A stretch of DNA of 12,104 nucleotides from Brachyspira pilosicoli (GCF_019402445.1 NZ_SRZM01000047.1:1-12104), one strand, 5' to 3'; counted from the stretch's first letter, positions 1 through 7,417 are shown. Numbers and translations: made by a program. Notes: generated by a model from the sequence alone, not told the origin.

Positions 1-816
1 ATAATAACTGTAATACTTACTTTAAATGTTATAAATATAATAGGCATAAATTTATCATTAAATAATAAACTTATAATACTATTTATTGAAGGATATTTGA
101 CTTTCTCTATAATATCATCATTAATACCAAATATATCAAATATATTAAAACTTACAAAAACTGATAAAATAAAAACAGCTAAAATATTAGATACTTCTGT
201 AATAGTAGATGGAAGAATATATGATATAGCAGAAAAAAAATTCTTTGACGGGCTTTTAATACTTCCAGAGTTTGTAATAAAAGAAATACAATTTTTAAGC
301 GATTCAAGAGACCCTCAAAAAAGAATAAGAGGAAGAAGAGCTTTAGAAATATTAAATAAAATGAAATCTTCAAAAAATATATTACTTTCTGTAACAGATG
401 TAGATTTTCCAAACATCAAGGAAGTGGATTTAAAACTCATAGAACTTGCCAAAAAAATGGACGCTAAAGTTATTACTAATGACTTTAACTTGATGAAGGT
501 AGCTTCTATTCATGGAGTTGATATATTAAATATTAATGATTTAGCTAATTGTTTACAAGTTGTTGTGCTTCCAGGAGAAACTATAAAGATTGATTTAATA
601 AGAGAAGGCAAAGATAAACAGGCATTAGGTTATTTAGAAGACGGTACTATGATAGTTGTAGACAATGCTAAACATTTAATAGGCAAAACTGTTGATATAG
701 AAATAGATAATGTACTTCCTAAAGAGGCTGGAAGAGTAATATTTGCTTCTTTGGTGAGTAAACAAAATAATAATCAGCAAAACAATAAGAAAAAACAAAA
801 CCGAGAGCATAAATAA
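1..816 (+). CDS. PIN/TRAM-domain membrane protein, YacL family (5' end outside window)
   Basis: The reading frame is open from base 1, so the gene is truncated by the window edge. A TTG at 97 could serve as a start but would discard hydrophobic sequence that continues upstream in frame, so I treat the CDS as partial (271 residues visible). Residues 1 to about 50 are hydrophobic and look like the last membrane helices of a YacL-type protein. A PIN nuclease-fold domain follows from about residue 60: KILDTSVIVDGR carries the first acidic residue, LPEFVIKEIQ the next, and VITNDFNL the TNDF acidic motif. LNINDLAN leads into a C-terminal TRAM domain containing LPGE, GYLEDGTMIVV and AGRVIF. A polar Asn/Lys tail ends the protein. 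Membrane helices, then PIN, then TRAM is the Bacillus YacL layout. The family is thought to bind or cleave RNA at the membrane, but its substrate is unknown. It converges with mreD. Confidence 0.9.
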   Translation: MITVILTLNVINIIGINLSLNNKLIILFIEGYLTFSIISSLIPNISNILKLTKTDKIKTAKILDTSVIVDGRIYDIAEKKFFDGLLILPEFVIKEIQFLSDSRDPQKRIRGRRALEILNKMKSSKNILLSVTDVDFPNIKEVDLKLIELAKKMDAKVITNDFNLMKVASIHGVDILNINDLANCLQVVVLPGETIKIDLIREGKDKQALGYLEDGTMIVVDNAKHLIGKTVDIEIDNVLPKEAGRVIFASLVSKQNNNQQNNKKKQNREHK

Positions 817-866
817 TTTTTAGTTAATTTTATAACTTTCTTTCATAAATATATTTTTTTACTGAA

Positions 867-888
867 GTAAATACATTTATATATTTAC
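867..888. repeat. AT-rich inverted repeat between convergent genes
   Basis: The 149-bp gap between the PIN/TRAM gene and mreD contains a perfect 7-bp inverted repeat, GTAAATA at 867-873 and TATTTAC at 882-888, with an 8-nt loop. Both upstream genes end here, so a bidirectional terminator would fit. However, the stem has only one G-C pair and neither strand shows a clear U-tract straight after it. I see no gene or promoter in the gap. Confidence 0.3.
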
Positions 889-965
889 GACTATAAAAAA
901 AGCTGATAATAATTGATAAAAACATATAAATTAGCAAACATATATTTTTATAATAATTTAAAAAA

Positions 966-1505
966 TCAATCTTCGTAAGTTTTGGTACTGTCATCTACAT
1001 GTATCTTATTTTTGTCATACACTATAGGAGCAATCTTTTCAAATAGTATAAACAACGGTGAAGAAAGTATTACTGTGAGAGGAAGACCTATAAATAATTC
1101 AGAACGCATAAGCACAGCAACACTTGATAAATCTGCATATATAGCCATTACAAAAAATAAAGCAATAATCTTTATTAAATACCCAATTAAAGTAACAAAT
1201 ATACCCGCTGCAATTTGCTTAATAAATATTCTGCTATTAAAGAAACCAACAACCAAACCAATATTAAGAAATATTATAGCATAAGAACCAAATGTAGAGC
1301 TAGAAACAATATCCTGCATTATTCCTATTAAAAAACCATATATAATTCCTTCAAAAGAACCATATCTAAATGATAAAAATACTAAAAATATAAGAAGCAA
1401 ATCAGGTTTAGCACCCAATGTTATTCTAATCAAATCATAAGCAGGAGAAGATTGTATTATTAAAAGGATTAATGAACTTATTATAACAGTTATTGCTCTT
1501 TTCAT
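966..1505 (-). CDS. mreD: rod shape-determining protein MreD
   Basis: A 179-residue integral membrane protein with about five hydrophobic helices. It has the MreD family pattern: a charged MKR start, a first helix, KPDLLLIFLVFLSFRYG near residue 35, GFLIGIMQDIVSSSTFGSYA near residue 60, and a hydrophobic C-terminal half ending in a charged tail. MreD works with MreC and MreB in the elongasome, which inserts lateral-wall peptidoglycan. Its start overlaps the mreC stop in an ATGA arrangement (1502-1505), a strong sign of translational coupling. It is the last gene of the minus-strand operon. The pbp2 and rodA genes that often follow mreD are not here. The family call is secure from topology, motif and position after mreC. 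Confidence 0.93.
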   Translation of the reverse strand: MKRAITVIISSLILLIIQSSPAYDLIRITLGAKPDLLLIFLVFLSFRYGSFEGIIYGFLIGIMQDIVSSSTFGSYAIIFLNIGLVVGFFNSRIFIKQIAAGIFVTLIGYLIKIIALFFVMAIYADLSSVAVLMRSELFIGLPLTVILSSPLFILFEKIAPIVYDKNKIHVDDSTKTYED

Positions 1506-2389
1506 TTATTTGTAACTTCACCCTCTTCATATTCTTCATTAGCAAGCATAATAATTTCTCTGTCTGGAATCTTTTTTATCACATACACATTCTCTAAAGT
1601 TGAAAAATCTACTATAGGCTCAATATATAAATCGTGAAAGAGTCCATAATTCTTTTTCTCAACTTTAAACACATTTCCAACCAATATTCCGCTTGGGAAA
1701 ACTCCACCCATTCCGCTAGTATAAACTTTTTCACCCTCTTCAACATCAATCTGCAAATCAATATACTGCAAATGTGTTTGAGTAGAACGAGGATTCTGCC
1801 CGCTCATAATACCAGTAGCCTTAGAACTTTCAAGCATAACAGATATCTGCGACCTTTCATCTATAAGAGATAAAACTCTGCTGTTGTACTTTCTCACTTC
1901 TACAACCTTACCAACAAGCCCCTTGTATCCGCTTTTATATGATATAACAGGCATACCCACAACAATACCATGAGCCCTTCCTTTGTTAATCACTATAGTG
2001 TTGTAAAAGTTTTGAGGGTCTTTTGAAACTATCTCAGCATATTCTAATGGGTATTCATCGGTTGGAGCTTCATTTAATAATGCTCTTAACCTTGAATTCT
2101 CCTGACGAAGCTGTTCATATTCTAAAGCTGTGCCGTTTAATTCTGCTATTCTATCTCTAAGAACTTGAAGCTGACTTTGAAGTGTAAATATATCTGTAAT
2201 GCTTGTATAAAGATAAACAAAAGCTTTTGATATATTTTGCGTAGCATTTTGTACAGGATATACACCGAGTGCATATATAGAACGTAAATCAAAAACAAAA
2301 TTACTCCTATTAAGCACCATAAATATTGACGCTATAAGACTAAGCGTAATATAAAGTATAAGTAATTTGTGTTTTAATATATTATTCAC
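1502..2389 (-). CDS. mreC: rod shape-determining protein MreC
   Basis: A 295-residue bitopic protein. It has a short cytoplasmic N-terminus, one membrane helix at about residues 8-26, and a coiled coil at about 67-108 (LQSQLQVLRDRIAELNG, then YEQLRQENSRLRALLNE). The periplasmic beta-rich MreC domain follows, with VSKDPQNFYNTIVINKG, GMPVIS, GLVGKVVEV, SRVLSLID and the late GEKVYTSGMGGVFPSGILVG motif. MreC scaffolds the elongasome and activates the PBP2-RodA synthase. The start is GTG, only 3 bp after the mreB stop, with no clear Shine-Dalgarno sequence of its own, so translation is probably coupled to mreB. Length and domain order are normal for the family. Confidence 0.95.
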   Translation of the reverse strand: MNNILKHKLLILYITLSLIASIFMVLNRSNFVFDLRSIYALGVYPVQNATQNISKAFVYLYTSITDIFTLQSQLQVLRDRIAELNGTALEYEQLRQENSRLRALLNEAPTDEYPLEYAEIVSKDPQNFYNTIVINKGRAHGIVVGMPVISYKSGYKGLVGKVVEVRKYNSRVLSLIDERSQISVMLESSKATGIMSGQNPRSTQTHLQYIDLQIDVEEGEKVYTSGMGGVFPSGILVGNVFKVEKKNYGLFHDLYIEPIVDFSTLENVYVIKKIPDREIIMLANEEYEEGEVTNK

Positions 2390-2392
2390 TTT

Positions 2393-3418
2393 TTAAGAAA
2401 ATCTTCTATAATTTTTTAAATTTCTAGTTTCTTCTATAAACTTACCGCATCCAATAGCCACACAAGTAAGAGGGCTCTCAGCAAGTATAACAGGAACACC
2501 AGTTTCTATAGATATTAAATCTGTAAAACCAGGAAGTAAAGAAGTACCACCACTCATAACAATGCCTCTCTCAACAATATCAGCAGCTATCTCTGGAGGT
2601 GTTTGATTAAGTACATATTTTACAGCTTCCAATATTTCAAGTAATATATCAGATATAGCATCTTTTACTTCAGCACTGTTAATAGTTAAAGTTTTAGGAA
2701 GACCAGATACAGAATCTCTTCCTCTTATATCCATAGTCTTAGATATATCACCCTTATAAGCATGACCAATATTAATCTTAATCTCTTCAGCAGTTTTTTC
2801 ACCAATATATAAGTTGTGAGTTCTTTGCATATATTTAATGATAGCATCATCAAGTTCATCACCACCCACACGTATAGAAGCACTGCGTACCATACTTCCA
2901 AGTGAAAGTACAGCAACCTCAGTAGTACCGCCCCCTATCTCTATAATCATATTACCATGAGGCTCATTAATAGGCATATCTGCTCCAATTGCAGCAGCCC
3001 TAGCTTGCTCTATTAAAAATATAGTTCTAGCTCCCGCCTGCTCGCAACTCTCACGTACGGCTCTCCTCTCAACTTCTGTAATACCTGTAGGAATACCTAT
3101 TGCAATTCTAGGCTTTACTAAAGTTTTTTTATTGTGAACTTTATTGATAAAATATCTTATCATCTTTTCAACAGTTTCAAAATCTGCAATAACCCCATCT
3201 CTCATAGGTCTAATAGCAGCTATAGAATTTGGTACTTTACCAAGCATTCTTTTAGCATCATTACCAACAGCTATCACATTACCAGTGCTTTTTTCTATAG
3301 CAACCACAGAAGGCTCTGCTAAAACAATCCCCTCTCCCTTAACATAAACTAAAGTATTTGCAGTACCTAAATCTATTCCCATATCACTTGAGAACATATT
3401 ATACAACCAACTAAACAT
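2393..3418 (-). CDS. mreB: actin-like rod-shape protein MreB, with substituted active-site residues
   Basis: A 341-residue actin-fold ATPase that assembles membrane-bound filaments and directs wall synthesis. The N-terminus [10 protein letters not shown] looks like the amphipathic membrane-binding helix. The phosphate-1 loop is DLGTANT (about residues 16-22), followed by [12 protein letters not shown]. The phosphate-2 loop is [12 protein letters not shown], and the adenosine region is [11 protein letters not shown] near residue 290. Two normally near-invariant features differ. The LIEEPMAAAIG segment reads [11 protein letters not shown], so Gln138 stands where the proposed catalytic Glu lies, and the adjacent Pro-Met is Ala-Arg. 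The phosphate-2 Asp is Glu160. The second catalytic candidate, Thr of GGGTT, is kept. A Shine-Dalgarno AAGGAG lies inside the 3' end of the upstream TPR gene, about 12 nt before the start. Identity is certain; ATPase competence is open. Confidence 0.97.
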   Translation of the reverse strand: MFSWLYNMFSSDMGIDLGTANTLVYVKGEGIVLAEPSVVAIEKSTGNVIAVGNDAKRMLGKVPNSIAAIRPMRDGVIADFETVEKMIRYFINKVHNKKTLVKPRIAIGIPTGITEVERRAVRESCEQAGARTIFLIEQARAAAIGADMPINEPHGNMIIEIGGGTTEVAVLSLGSMVRSASIRVGGDELDDAIIKYMQRTHNLYIGEKTAEEIKINIGHAYKGDISKTMDIRGRDSVSGLPKTLTINSAEVKDAISDILLEILEAVKYVLNQTPPEIAADIVERGIVMSGGTSLLPGFTDLISIETGVPVILAESPLTCVAIGCGKFIEETRNLKNYRRFS

Positions 3419-3423
3419 ATATA

Positions 3424-4362
3424 CTATAATCTCCTTAATGCATCCCTAGCGGGTTTATAGTTATTATCTATTTTTAATGATTCTCTAAACATAGCAATCG
3501 CTTCGTTTATCCGCTTTGTTTTTCTAAATAATTCCCCTATACTATAATATAAATCAGGATTTTTGTCATCTAATAATAGTGCTTTTTTGTAAAAAAATTC
3601 GCTTTCTTTATATAATCCCTGTCTATAATATAAATCACCAAGTTTAGAATATGATTTAGCTTCCAACTTATAATCATTGTTAAACTTACCATCTATATAG
3701 GAAAGTATTTGTATTGCTTTAGTGTAATTTTTATTTCCTTCATAAGCAACAGCAAGTTCATAATATAATTCTAAGTTTAAAAACTCTTTGTTATTCTCTG
3801 TATCTCTTTTTATAGCATATTCTAAATTCTCTATTGCCTCTTCATAATATCCAATTCTATAACATATCTTAGCAAGCTCTATTACAGTAGATACTCTATT
3901 ATCGCCATTTTTTATAGCCTCTAAATAAGAATTATAAGCATCTATATAATAAGAACTTCCAAGCCTCTGAAATCCATAAGCTAATCTTTGATATATTACA
4001 TATTTATTTTTTATAAACTTTGATGTTAATAACATCTGCTTTGCATATTTAGTAATATTTTCACTTGCCGTTGTAATTGTATCTTTATCGGTAGTTATTA
4101 AAAGAATATTATAATACAAATCAATACCAGCCATTAATATATTTTTATTTAAAGGTTTTCTGCTATAAAGGTCTTTAAATATAAAAGAAGCATTATCATA
4201 ATCTTCTAAAGCTATATAATCATAAATATATCTAATTCTCTTTCTCTCTATATAATTTGAAATAAATAAATAAGATACTATAACAGTTACAATAATACCC
4301 GCTAAAGTTGCAACAATGATTTTTGCATTAATCTTTCTTTCAACATCATACAAATAAGGCAT
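3424..4362 (-). CDS. membrane-anchored tetratricopeptide-repeat protein
   Basis: A 312-residue protein with a short charged N-terminus, one membrane helix at about residues 14-36, and then almost entirely TPR-like helical repeats. Recognisable units include [78 protein letters not shown] and [20 protein letters not shown], so about five or six repeats. No enzymatic motif is seen. The TPR domain is probably cytoplasmic or periplasmic scaffold material; orientation cannot be settled from sequence alone. It sits 2 bp after the bactofilin gene and 5 bp before mreB, so it may connect bactofilin or MreB filaments to the membrane (inference). No strong ribosome binding site precedes it, suggesting coupling to the bactofilin gene. 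Confidence 0.85.
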   Translation of the reverse strand: MPYLYDVERKINAKIIVATLAGIIVTVIVSYLFISNYIERKRIRYIYDYIALEDYDNASFIFKDLYSRKPLNKNILMAGIDLYYNILLITTDKDTITTASENITKYAKQMLLTSKFIKNKYVIYQRLAYGFQRLGSSYYIDAYNSYLEAIKNGDNRVSTVIELAKICYRIGYYEEAIENLEYAIKRDTENNKEFLNLELYYELAVAYEGNKNYTKAIQILSYIDGKFNNDYKLEAKSYSKLGDLYYRQGLYKESEFFYKKALLLDDKNPDLYYSIGELFRKTKRINEAIAMFRESLKIDNNYKPARDALRRL

Positions 4363-4364
4363 AT

Positions 4365-4769
4365 TTATTGATTATTATTTGAAGAAGAGTTATATAAATT
4401 AAGTATAGTTTCTCTAGGATTAGTTTTAGGCTCAGGTGATACTATACAAACTCCTTCAAGTATAACACCATTTTGTATAATAAGCTCAGGTGTGCGAATC
4501 TCTCCAAGAACTCTGCTTGTAGGCATAAGCATCACTCTATTTTTTGCCTCAATATTTCCTATTACTATACCCTCTATAATAGCTGAATTAGTTTTTATAT
4601 TAGATTTTACCTTTCCGCTATTTCCTACAGTAAGGCTATCAACCTCAAGATTGTCACCTTCGTAACAACCATCTATTCTTAAACTACCATTAAGTGTAAA
4701 CTCACCTCTAAAATATGAACCTTCACCTATTATTGAATTTGATTCTGATATTTCATTCTTTCTAAACAT
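4365..4769 (-). CDS. bactofilin (polymer-forming cytoskeletal protein)
   Basis: A 134-residue protein with the bactofilin (DUF583) pattern. A short disordered N-terminus precedes IIGEGSYFRGEFTLNGSLRIDG, and the regular beta-helix repeats follow: GCYEGDNLEVDSLTVG, SGKVKSNIKTNSAIIEG, VIGNIEAKNRVMLMPTSRVLGEI, and TPELIIQNGVILEG. The tail is Asn/Ser-rich. Bactofilins self-assemble without nucleotide into filaments that localise wall enzymes or cell-pole structures; in Helicobacter and Leptospira they affect helical shape. The start codon overlaps the cheR stop by one base (TAATG) and is preceded by a strong Shine-Dalgarno sequence, so it should be well translated. Being between cheR and mreB in one operon suggests a shape role coordinated with MreB (inference). 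Confidence 0.93.
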   Translation of the reverse strand: MFRKNEISESNSIIGEGSYFRGEFTLNGSLRIDGCYEGDNLEVDSLTVGNSGKVKSNIKTNSAIIEGIVIGNIEAKNRVMLMPTSRVLGEIRTPELIIQNGVILEGVCIVSPEPKTNPRETILNLYNSSSNNNQ

Positions 4770-5599
4770 TAAAATACCTCCTCACTTTTAGTATATACAA
4801 TCGAATTATCTATATTATTAAATTTAAATTTCGTATCAAGTCCAAATAAAGACTCGCTATGCCCTATAAATAAAAATCCATGTTTATTTAATATATCATA
4901 AAATCTATTAACAGTCAATTTAACAGATTCATTATCAAAATATATAAGCACATTCCTACAAAAAACTATATCTATATTTAAATATCTATTATTTGGAGTA
5001 ATAAGATTATGATATTCAAAAGTAACCATACTTTTTACATCATCTTTAACCTTATATTTTCCATTAGGCATCTCATCAAAATATTTAGTTAAATACTCAT
5101 CACTTATATTAGTAACTTTATCTTTATCGTAAATTCCAATTTTTGCAACTTCTAACGATTGCATAGAAATATCTGTTGCATATATTTTTACATTATTTCT
5201 ATATAGATTTGGAGTTTCTAAACAAGTCATCGCTATGGAATATGGCTCCTCCCCTGTAGAACAACCAGAACTCCATATATATATAGGCTCTGAATATTTT
5301 TTATTATTCAATACTATAGGTAAAACTTTATTCTTTAATAAATTAAAATTACTCTCTGTTCTAAAAAATTTAGTAAGATTGGTTGTTATATTATCTAAAA
5401 ATAACTTTAATTCCTGTTTATCAGTAGAAACAAGATGAAAATAGTCCCCTACATTAAAAATATTTCTTTCCTTCATAGAAGACTCTATTCTAGATTCTAA
5501 TATTACCTGATTGATGAGATTAAAACGTATACCGCTTTTATTATAAATAAACTCCTTGAATAATTCTAAATATTCTTCAGTTAAACCATTATTACTCAA
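4769..5599 (-). CDS. cheR: chemotaxis receptor methyltransferase CheR
   Basis: A 276-residue S-adenosylmethionine-dependent methyltransferase that methylates glutamates of chemoreceptors for adaptation. The N-terminal helical domain carries ITTNLTKFFRTE (about residues 71-82), the CheR signature. The SAM-binding fold shows WSSGCSTGEEPYS (109-121), YATDIS (140-145), FCRNVLIYF (213-221) and FIGHSESL (244-251). Length and motifs are normal. The start is TTG at 5599; an in-frame TAA lies seven codons upstream and no ATG or GTG is available between them. The gap to cheY is 23 bp and no clear Shine-Dalgarno sequence is seen, which suggests low or coupled translation. Its partner methylesterase cheB is not in the window. 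Confidence 0.94.
   Translation of the reverse strand: MSNNGLTEEYLELFKEFIYNKSGIRFNLINQVILESRIESSMKERNIFNVGDYFHLVSTDKQELKLFLDNITTNLTKFFRTESNFNLLKNKVLPIVLNNKKYSEPIYIWSSGCSTGEEPYSIAMTCLETPNLYRNNVKIYATDISMQSLEVAKIGIYDKDKVTNISDEYLTKYFDEMPNGKYKVKDDVKSMVTFEYHNLITPNNRYLNIDIVFCRNVLIYFDNESVKLTVNRFYDILNKHGFLFIGHSESLFGLDTKFKFNNIDNSIVYTKSEEVF
4777..4783 (-). promoter_or_regulatory. strong ribosome binding site for the bactofilin gene
   Basis: GAGGAGG on the minus strand lies 7 nt upstream of the bactofilin ATG and inside the 3' end of cheR. It is the best Shine-Dalgarno match in the operon, so the bactofilin may be made in excess over its neighbours. Confidence 0.8.
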
Positions 5600-5622
5600 A
5601 TTAAAAATACCGTATTCTTAAA

Positions 5623-6039
5623 TCATTTCTTATCTAGAACCATTTTTATACGCTCTAGAACTTTCTTTCTATCCAAAGGTTTAGTAATATAATTTTTAGC
5701 ACCAGCAAGAAGTGCCTTTTTAACCATATCTTCTTTACCTAAAGCACTAACCATAACAACTTTAGCATTTTTATCAAACTCTATTATTTTAGTGAGAGCT
5801 GTAATACCGTCCATCTTAGGCATAGTAATATCCATAGTAACAACATCAGGCTTTAATTCTTTATACATCATTACGCCCTCTTCGCCGTTTTCTGCTGTTC
5901 CTACTACACTATACTGCTCTGATACCAATATTTGCTGTAATTGTTTCACTACAAATGCTGAATCATCTACTAATAAAACTCTAAAAGATTTACCAAACTC
6001 ATTTATACCATCTGCCACTTTTTTATTTATATCAGACAT
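5623..6039 (-). CDS. cheY: single-domain response regulator, CheY type
   Basis: A 138-residue receiver domain with no output domain. An extension of about 18 residues precedes FRVLLVDDSAF. Expected residues are present: acidic pair Asp25-Asp26, phospho-acceptor Asp70 in TMDITMPKMDG, Ser98 at the conserved Thr/Ser position (VMVSALG), and Lys120 in ITKPL. It should be phosphorylated by a CheA-type kinase and bind either the flagellar switch or another target. It is the first gene of a minus-strand cluster continuing into cheR, a bactofilin, a TPR protein and mreBCD. Its ATG has a good AAGGAG ribosome binding site 9 nt upstream (6049-6054). The CheY fold is certain; whether it controls the flagellar motor rather than the cytoskeleton genes behind it cannot be told from sequence. 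Confidence 0.9.
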   Translation of the reverse strand: MSDINKKVADGINEFGKSFRVLLVDDSAFVVKQLQQILVSEQYSVVGTAENGEEGVMMYKELKPDVVTMDITMPKMDGITALTKIIEFDKNAKVVMVSALGKEDMVKKALLAGAKNYITKPLDRKKVLERIKMVLDKK

Positions 6040-6127
6040 ATTATATTACTCCTTAAACTCTAAAAAATATTATCGTATTAGAAATTCTTATAATTTAGTG
6101 TAAATTTATAAAATTCTACTAGTATGT

Positions 6128-6155
6128 ATTATTATATACAAATCTATTTTATCAA
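6128..6155 (-). promoter_or_regulatory. candidate promoter of the cheY-cheR-bactofilin-TPR-mreBCD operon
   Basis: On the minus strand TTGATA (6155-6150) and AATAAT (6133-6128) are separated by 16 bp, each one mismatch from the sigma-70 consensus. A TATAAT also lies at 6136-6131 but has no well-spaced -35. Transcripts would carry a leader of roughly 80 nt before cheY. No flagellar-type sigma-28 box was recognised. In such AT-rich sequence chance matches are common. Confidence 0.4.
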
Positions 6156-6213
6156 AATAATAATTTTTTGCAAGTAAAGATTTAAATTACATTATTATTT
6201 TTTAATGAAAATA

Positions 6214-6241
6214 TTGACAACTTCCTTAAAAAACATATAAT
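6214..6241 (+). promoter_or_regulatory. perfect sigma-70 type promoter for the 6273-7274 gene
   Basis: TTGACA at 6214-6219 and TATAAT at 6236-6241 are both exact consensus hexamers with a 16-bp spacer. The predicted transcript begins near 6248, giving a leader of only about 25 nt before the ATG at 6273. The ribosome binding site is weak (AGAG, about 12 nt before the ATG). Confidence 0.8.
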
Positions 6242-6272
6242 TTCCGCTAAAAAATCTAGAGAAAAATAGAAA

Positions 6273-7274
6273 ATGATTAAACATACATTACTGTGCTTTA
6301 TACTTCTTACTATTATACTAAATGCTCAAAATACAAACTCTTTAGAACAAAAAATGGATAACTATTCACAAAAAGTAAAAACTCAGTGGAAATATAACCC
6401 TCTAAGAAATCCAGAAACTGATAAATACTTTTCAGGCTACGCAGACATAAATAACTACAACACAAAATTCTGGTTTGGAACAATATTTAATGCTAATAAA
6501 CTTTATAATAATAAAAACTTCACTATAGATAAAGTAATAATATTTCATAGCCCAACACTATCTACAGAATTAGCACCAATAGCTTTTAATATAAATGAAG
6601 AAACACATAGATTTAGAATAGGTGTAGCTTATTCTGCAAAGTTTAATTTTGCACACTATCAATACAAATACGACAAACTATACGGCACTAGTTTTTTATT
6701 TAGCACATATATGCAAGTAGAGGCGTATTTTGACTACATATTTAAAAATAAACTTAAAATAAGATTCGCTCCTTTAAAACATGTATGCTACCACATGGGC
6801 GGAGATATATTAGGAGATAATTCATTGCATAACAAGATAAATGATGAGTTTATAGATGTAGGCTTTGAACAGATGCATATTGCTGCATATTATAGATGGG
6901 GTTGGTTTTCTTTTTATGGCGGTACTCTATTTGCAATTACTGGTTTTAAAAAGTCTAATTTAGTTAATATATTTACTATATATGCAGGAAGTGATTTTAG
7001 ATTTCCTTTGTGGGGAGAGATGAATTTAATTACAGGATTTTATGTAGCTGGTGAATATGATGAGTTTAATAGAATAGATAGAAAAGCTGCTGGAGATGGA
7101 TATAATGCAATAGAATCCATTTATAAATGGTCGCCTTCTGTATCTGTAGCTTTAGGGCTAGAAATTTATAGATTTGCAATCGGCATTAAATACGAATATC
7201 TTCGCTCTAGACAGCTTTATGCTTTTAAAAAGATGGAAAGCAAGATTGGTTTAGAGGCTAGTTTATTCTTTTAA
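6273..7274 (+). CDS. secreted protein, probable outer-membrane beta-barrel (weakly DUF1207-like)
   Basis: A 333-residue protein with a clear signal peptide: positively charged residues 3-4, hydrophobic core 5-17, and probable signal peptidase cleavage after Ala18 in LNAQN. The mature protein is rich in Tyr, Phe and Trp in alternating strands and ends in Phe-Phe, as outer-membrane barrels often do. A central segment, VCYHMGGDILGDNS, followed about 30 residues later by SFYGGTLF, resembles the YHxSSHLGDE...YGG pattern I remember for DUF1207 proteins, but the match is partial. No enzyme motif is seen. It is transcribed alone from a consensus promoter, divergent from the cheY operon. Surface or barrel function is inferred, and the family assignment is tentative. 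Not a lipoprotein: the only early Cys (Cys8) is not in a lipobox. Confidence 0.75.
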   Translation: MIKHTLLCFILLTIILNAQNTNSLEQKMDNYSQKVKTQWKYNPLRNPETDKYFSGYADINNYNTKFWFGTIFNANKLYNNKNFTIDKVIIFHSPTLSTELAPIAFNINEETHRFRIGVAYSAKFNFAHYQYKYDKLYGTSFLFSTYMQVEAYFDYIFKNKLKIRFAPLKHVCYHMGGDILGDNSLHNKINDEFIDVGFEQMHIAAYYRWGWFSFYGGTLFAITGFKKSNLVNIFTIYAGSDFRFPLWGEMNLITGFYVAGEYDEFNRIDRKAAGDGYNAIESIYKWSPSVSVALGLEIYRFAIGIKYEYLRSRQLYAFKKMESKIGLEASLFF

Positions 7275-7305
7275 ATTTATTATTTAAATATAATCACACT
7301 TTTAC

Positions 7306-7329
7306 AATAAAAACAAATAGTTTTTTATT
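7306..7329 (+). terminator. possible weak terminator after the barrel gene
   Basis: AATAAAAAC (7306-7314) can pair with GTTTTTTATT (7320-7329) with one bulged base and a 5-nt loop, placing an A-tract before and a T-tract after the turn. The stem is nearly all A-T, so it is a weak candidate. It lies just upstream of the next promoter. Confidence 0.25.
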
Positions 7330-7336
7330 ATAAAAA

Positions 7337-7364
7337 TTGACATTATTATCTTTTAATATATAAT
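7337..7364 (+). promoter_or_regulatory. perfect sigma-70 type promoter for the glycosyltransferase gene
   Basis: TTGACA at 7337-7342 and TATAAT at 7359-7364 are exact consensus hexamers with a 16-bp spacer, the same arrangement as the promoter at 6214-6241. Transcription would start near 7371, so the 7-bp tandem repeat at 7383 lies within the first 50 nt of the message. The leader to the ATG is about 165 nt and contains no recognised riboswitch. Confidence 0.75.
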
Positions 7365-7382
7365 ACGAATATGATTAATATA

Positions 7383-7417
7383 AGTCTACAGTCTACAGTC
7401 TACAGTCTACAGTCTAC
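7383..7417 (+). repeat. five perfect tandem copies of AGTCTAC
   Basis: Five exact copies of the 7-bp unit AGTCTAC run without interruption from 7383 to 7417, in otherwise AT-rich non-repetitive sequence. They begin about 12 nt after the predicted transcription start and 120 bp before the glycosyltransferase ATG. Perfect short tandem repeats expand and contract by slipped-strand mispairing, so copy number could vary between cells and tune the leader. The unit is not self-complementary. Confidence 0.95.

Noticed and set aside
97..816. TTG at 97 as the true start of the PIN/TRAM gene
   Set aside because: The frame is open and hydrophobic back to base 1, as expected for a YacL-type protein with several N-terminal membrane helices, so the gene starts before the window.
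867..888. A bidirectional terminator between the convergent genes
   Set aside because: The hairpin has only one G-C pair and no U-tract directly after it on either strand, so it is listed only as an inverted repeat with low confidence.
2725..3347. Several overlapping open frames inside mreB on both strands
   Set aside because: They lie within a gene with unambiguous MreB motifs, lack convincing ribosome binding sites and encode low-complexity hydrophobic peptides.
5597..5625. A cheY-cheR fusion broken by a single stop codon
   Set aside because: The cheY stop is in a different frame from cheR, and an in-frame TAA lies between the cheR TTG and cheY; these are two genes.
7383..7417. A short CRISPR array
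   Set aside because: The units are 7 bp, contiguous and without spacers; this is a simple tandem repeat, and no cas gene is present.
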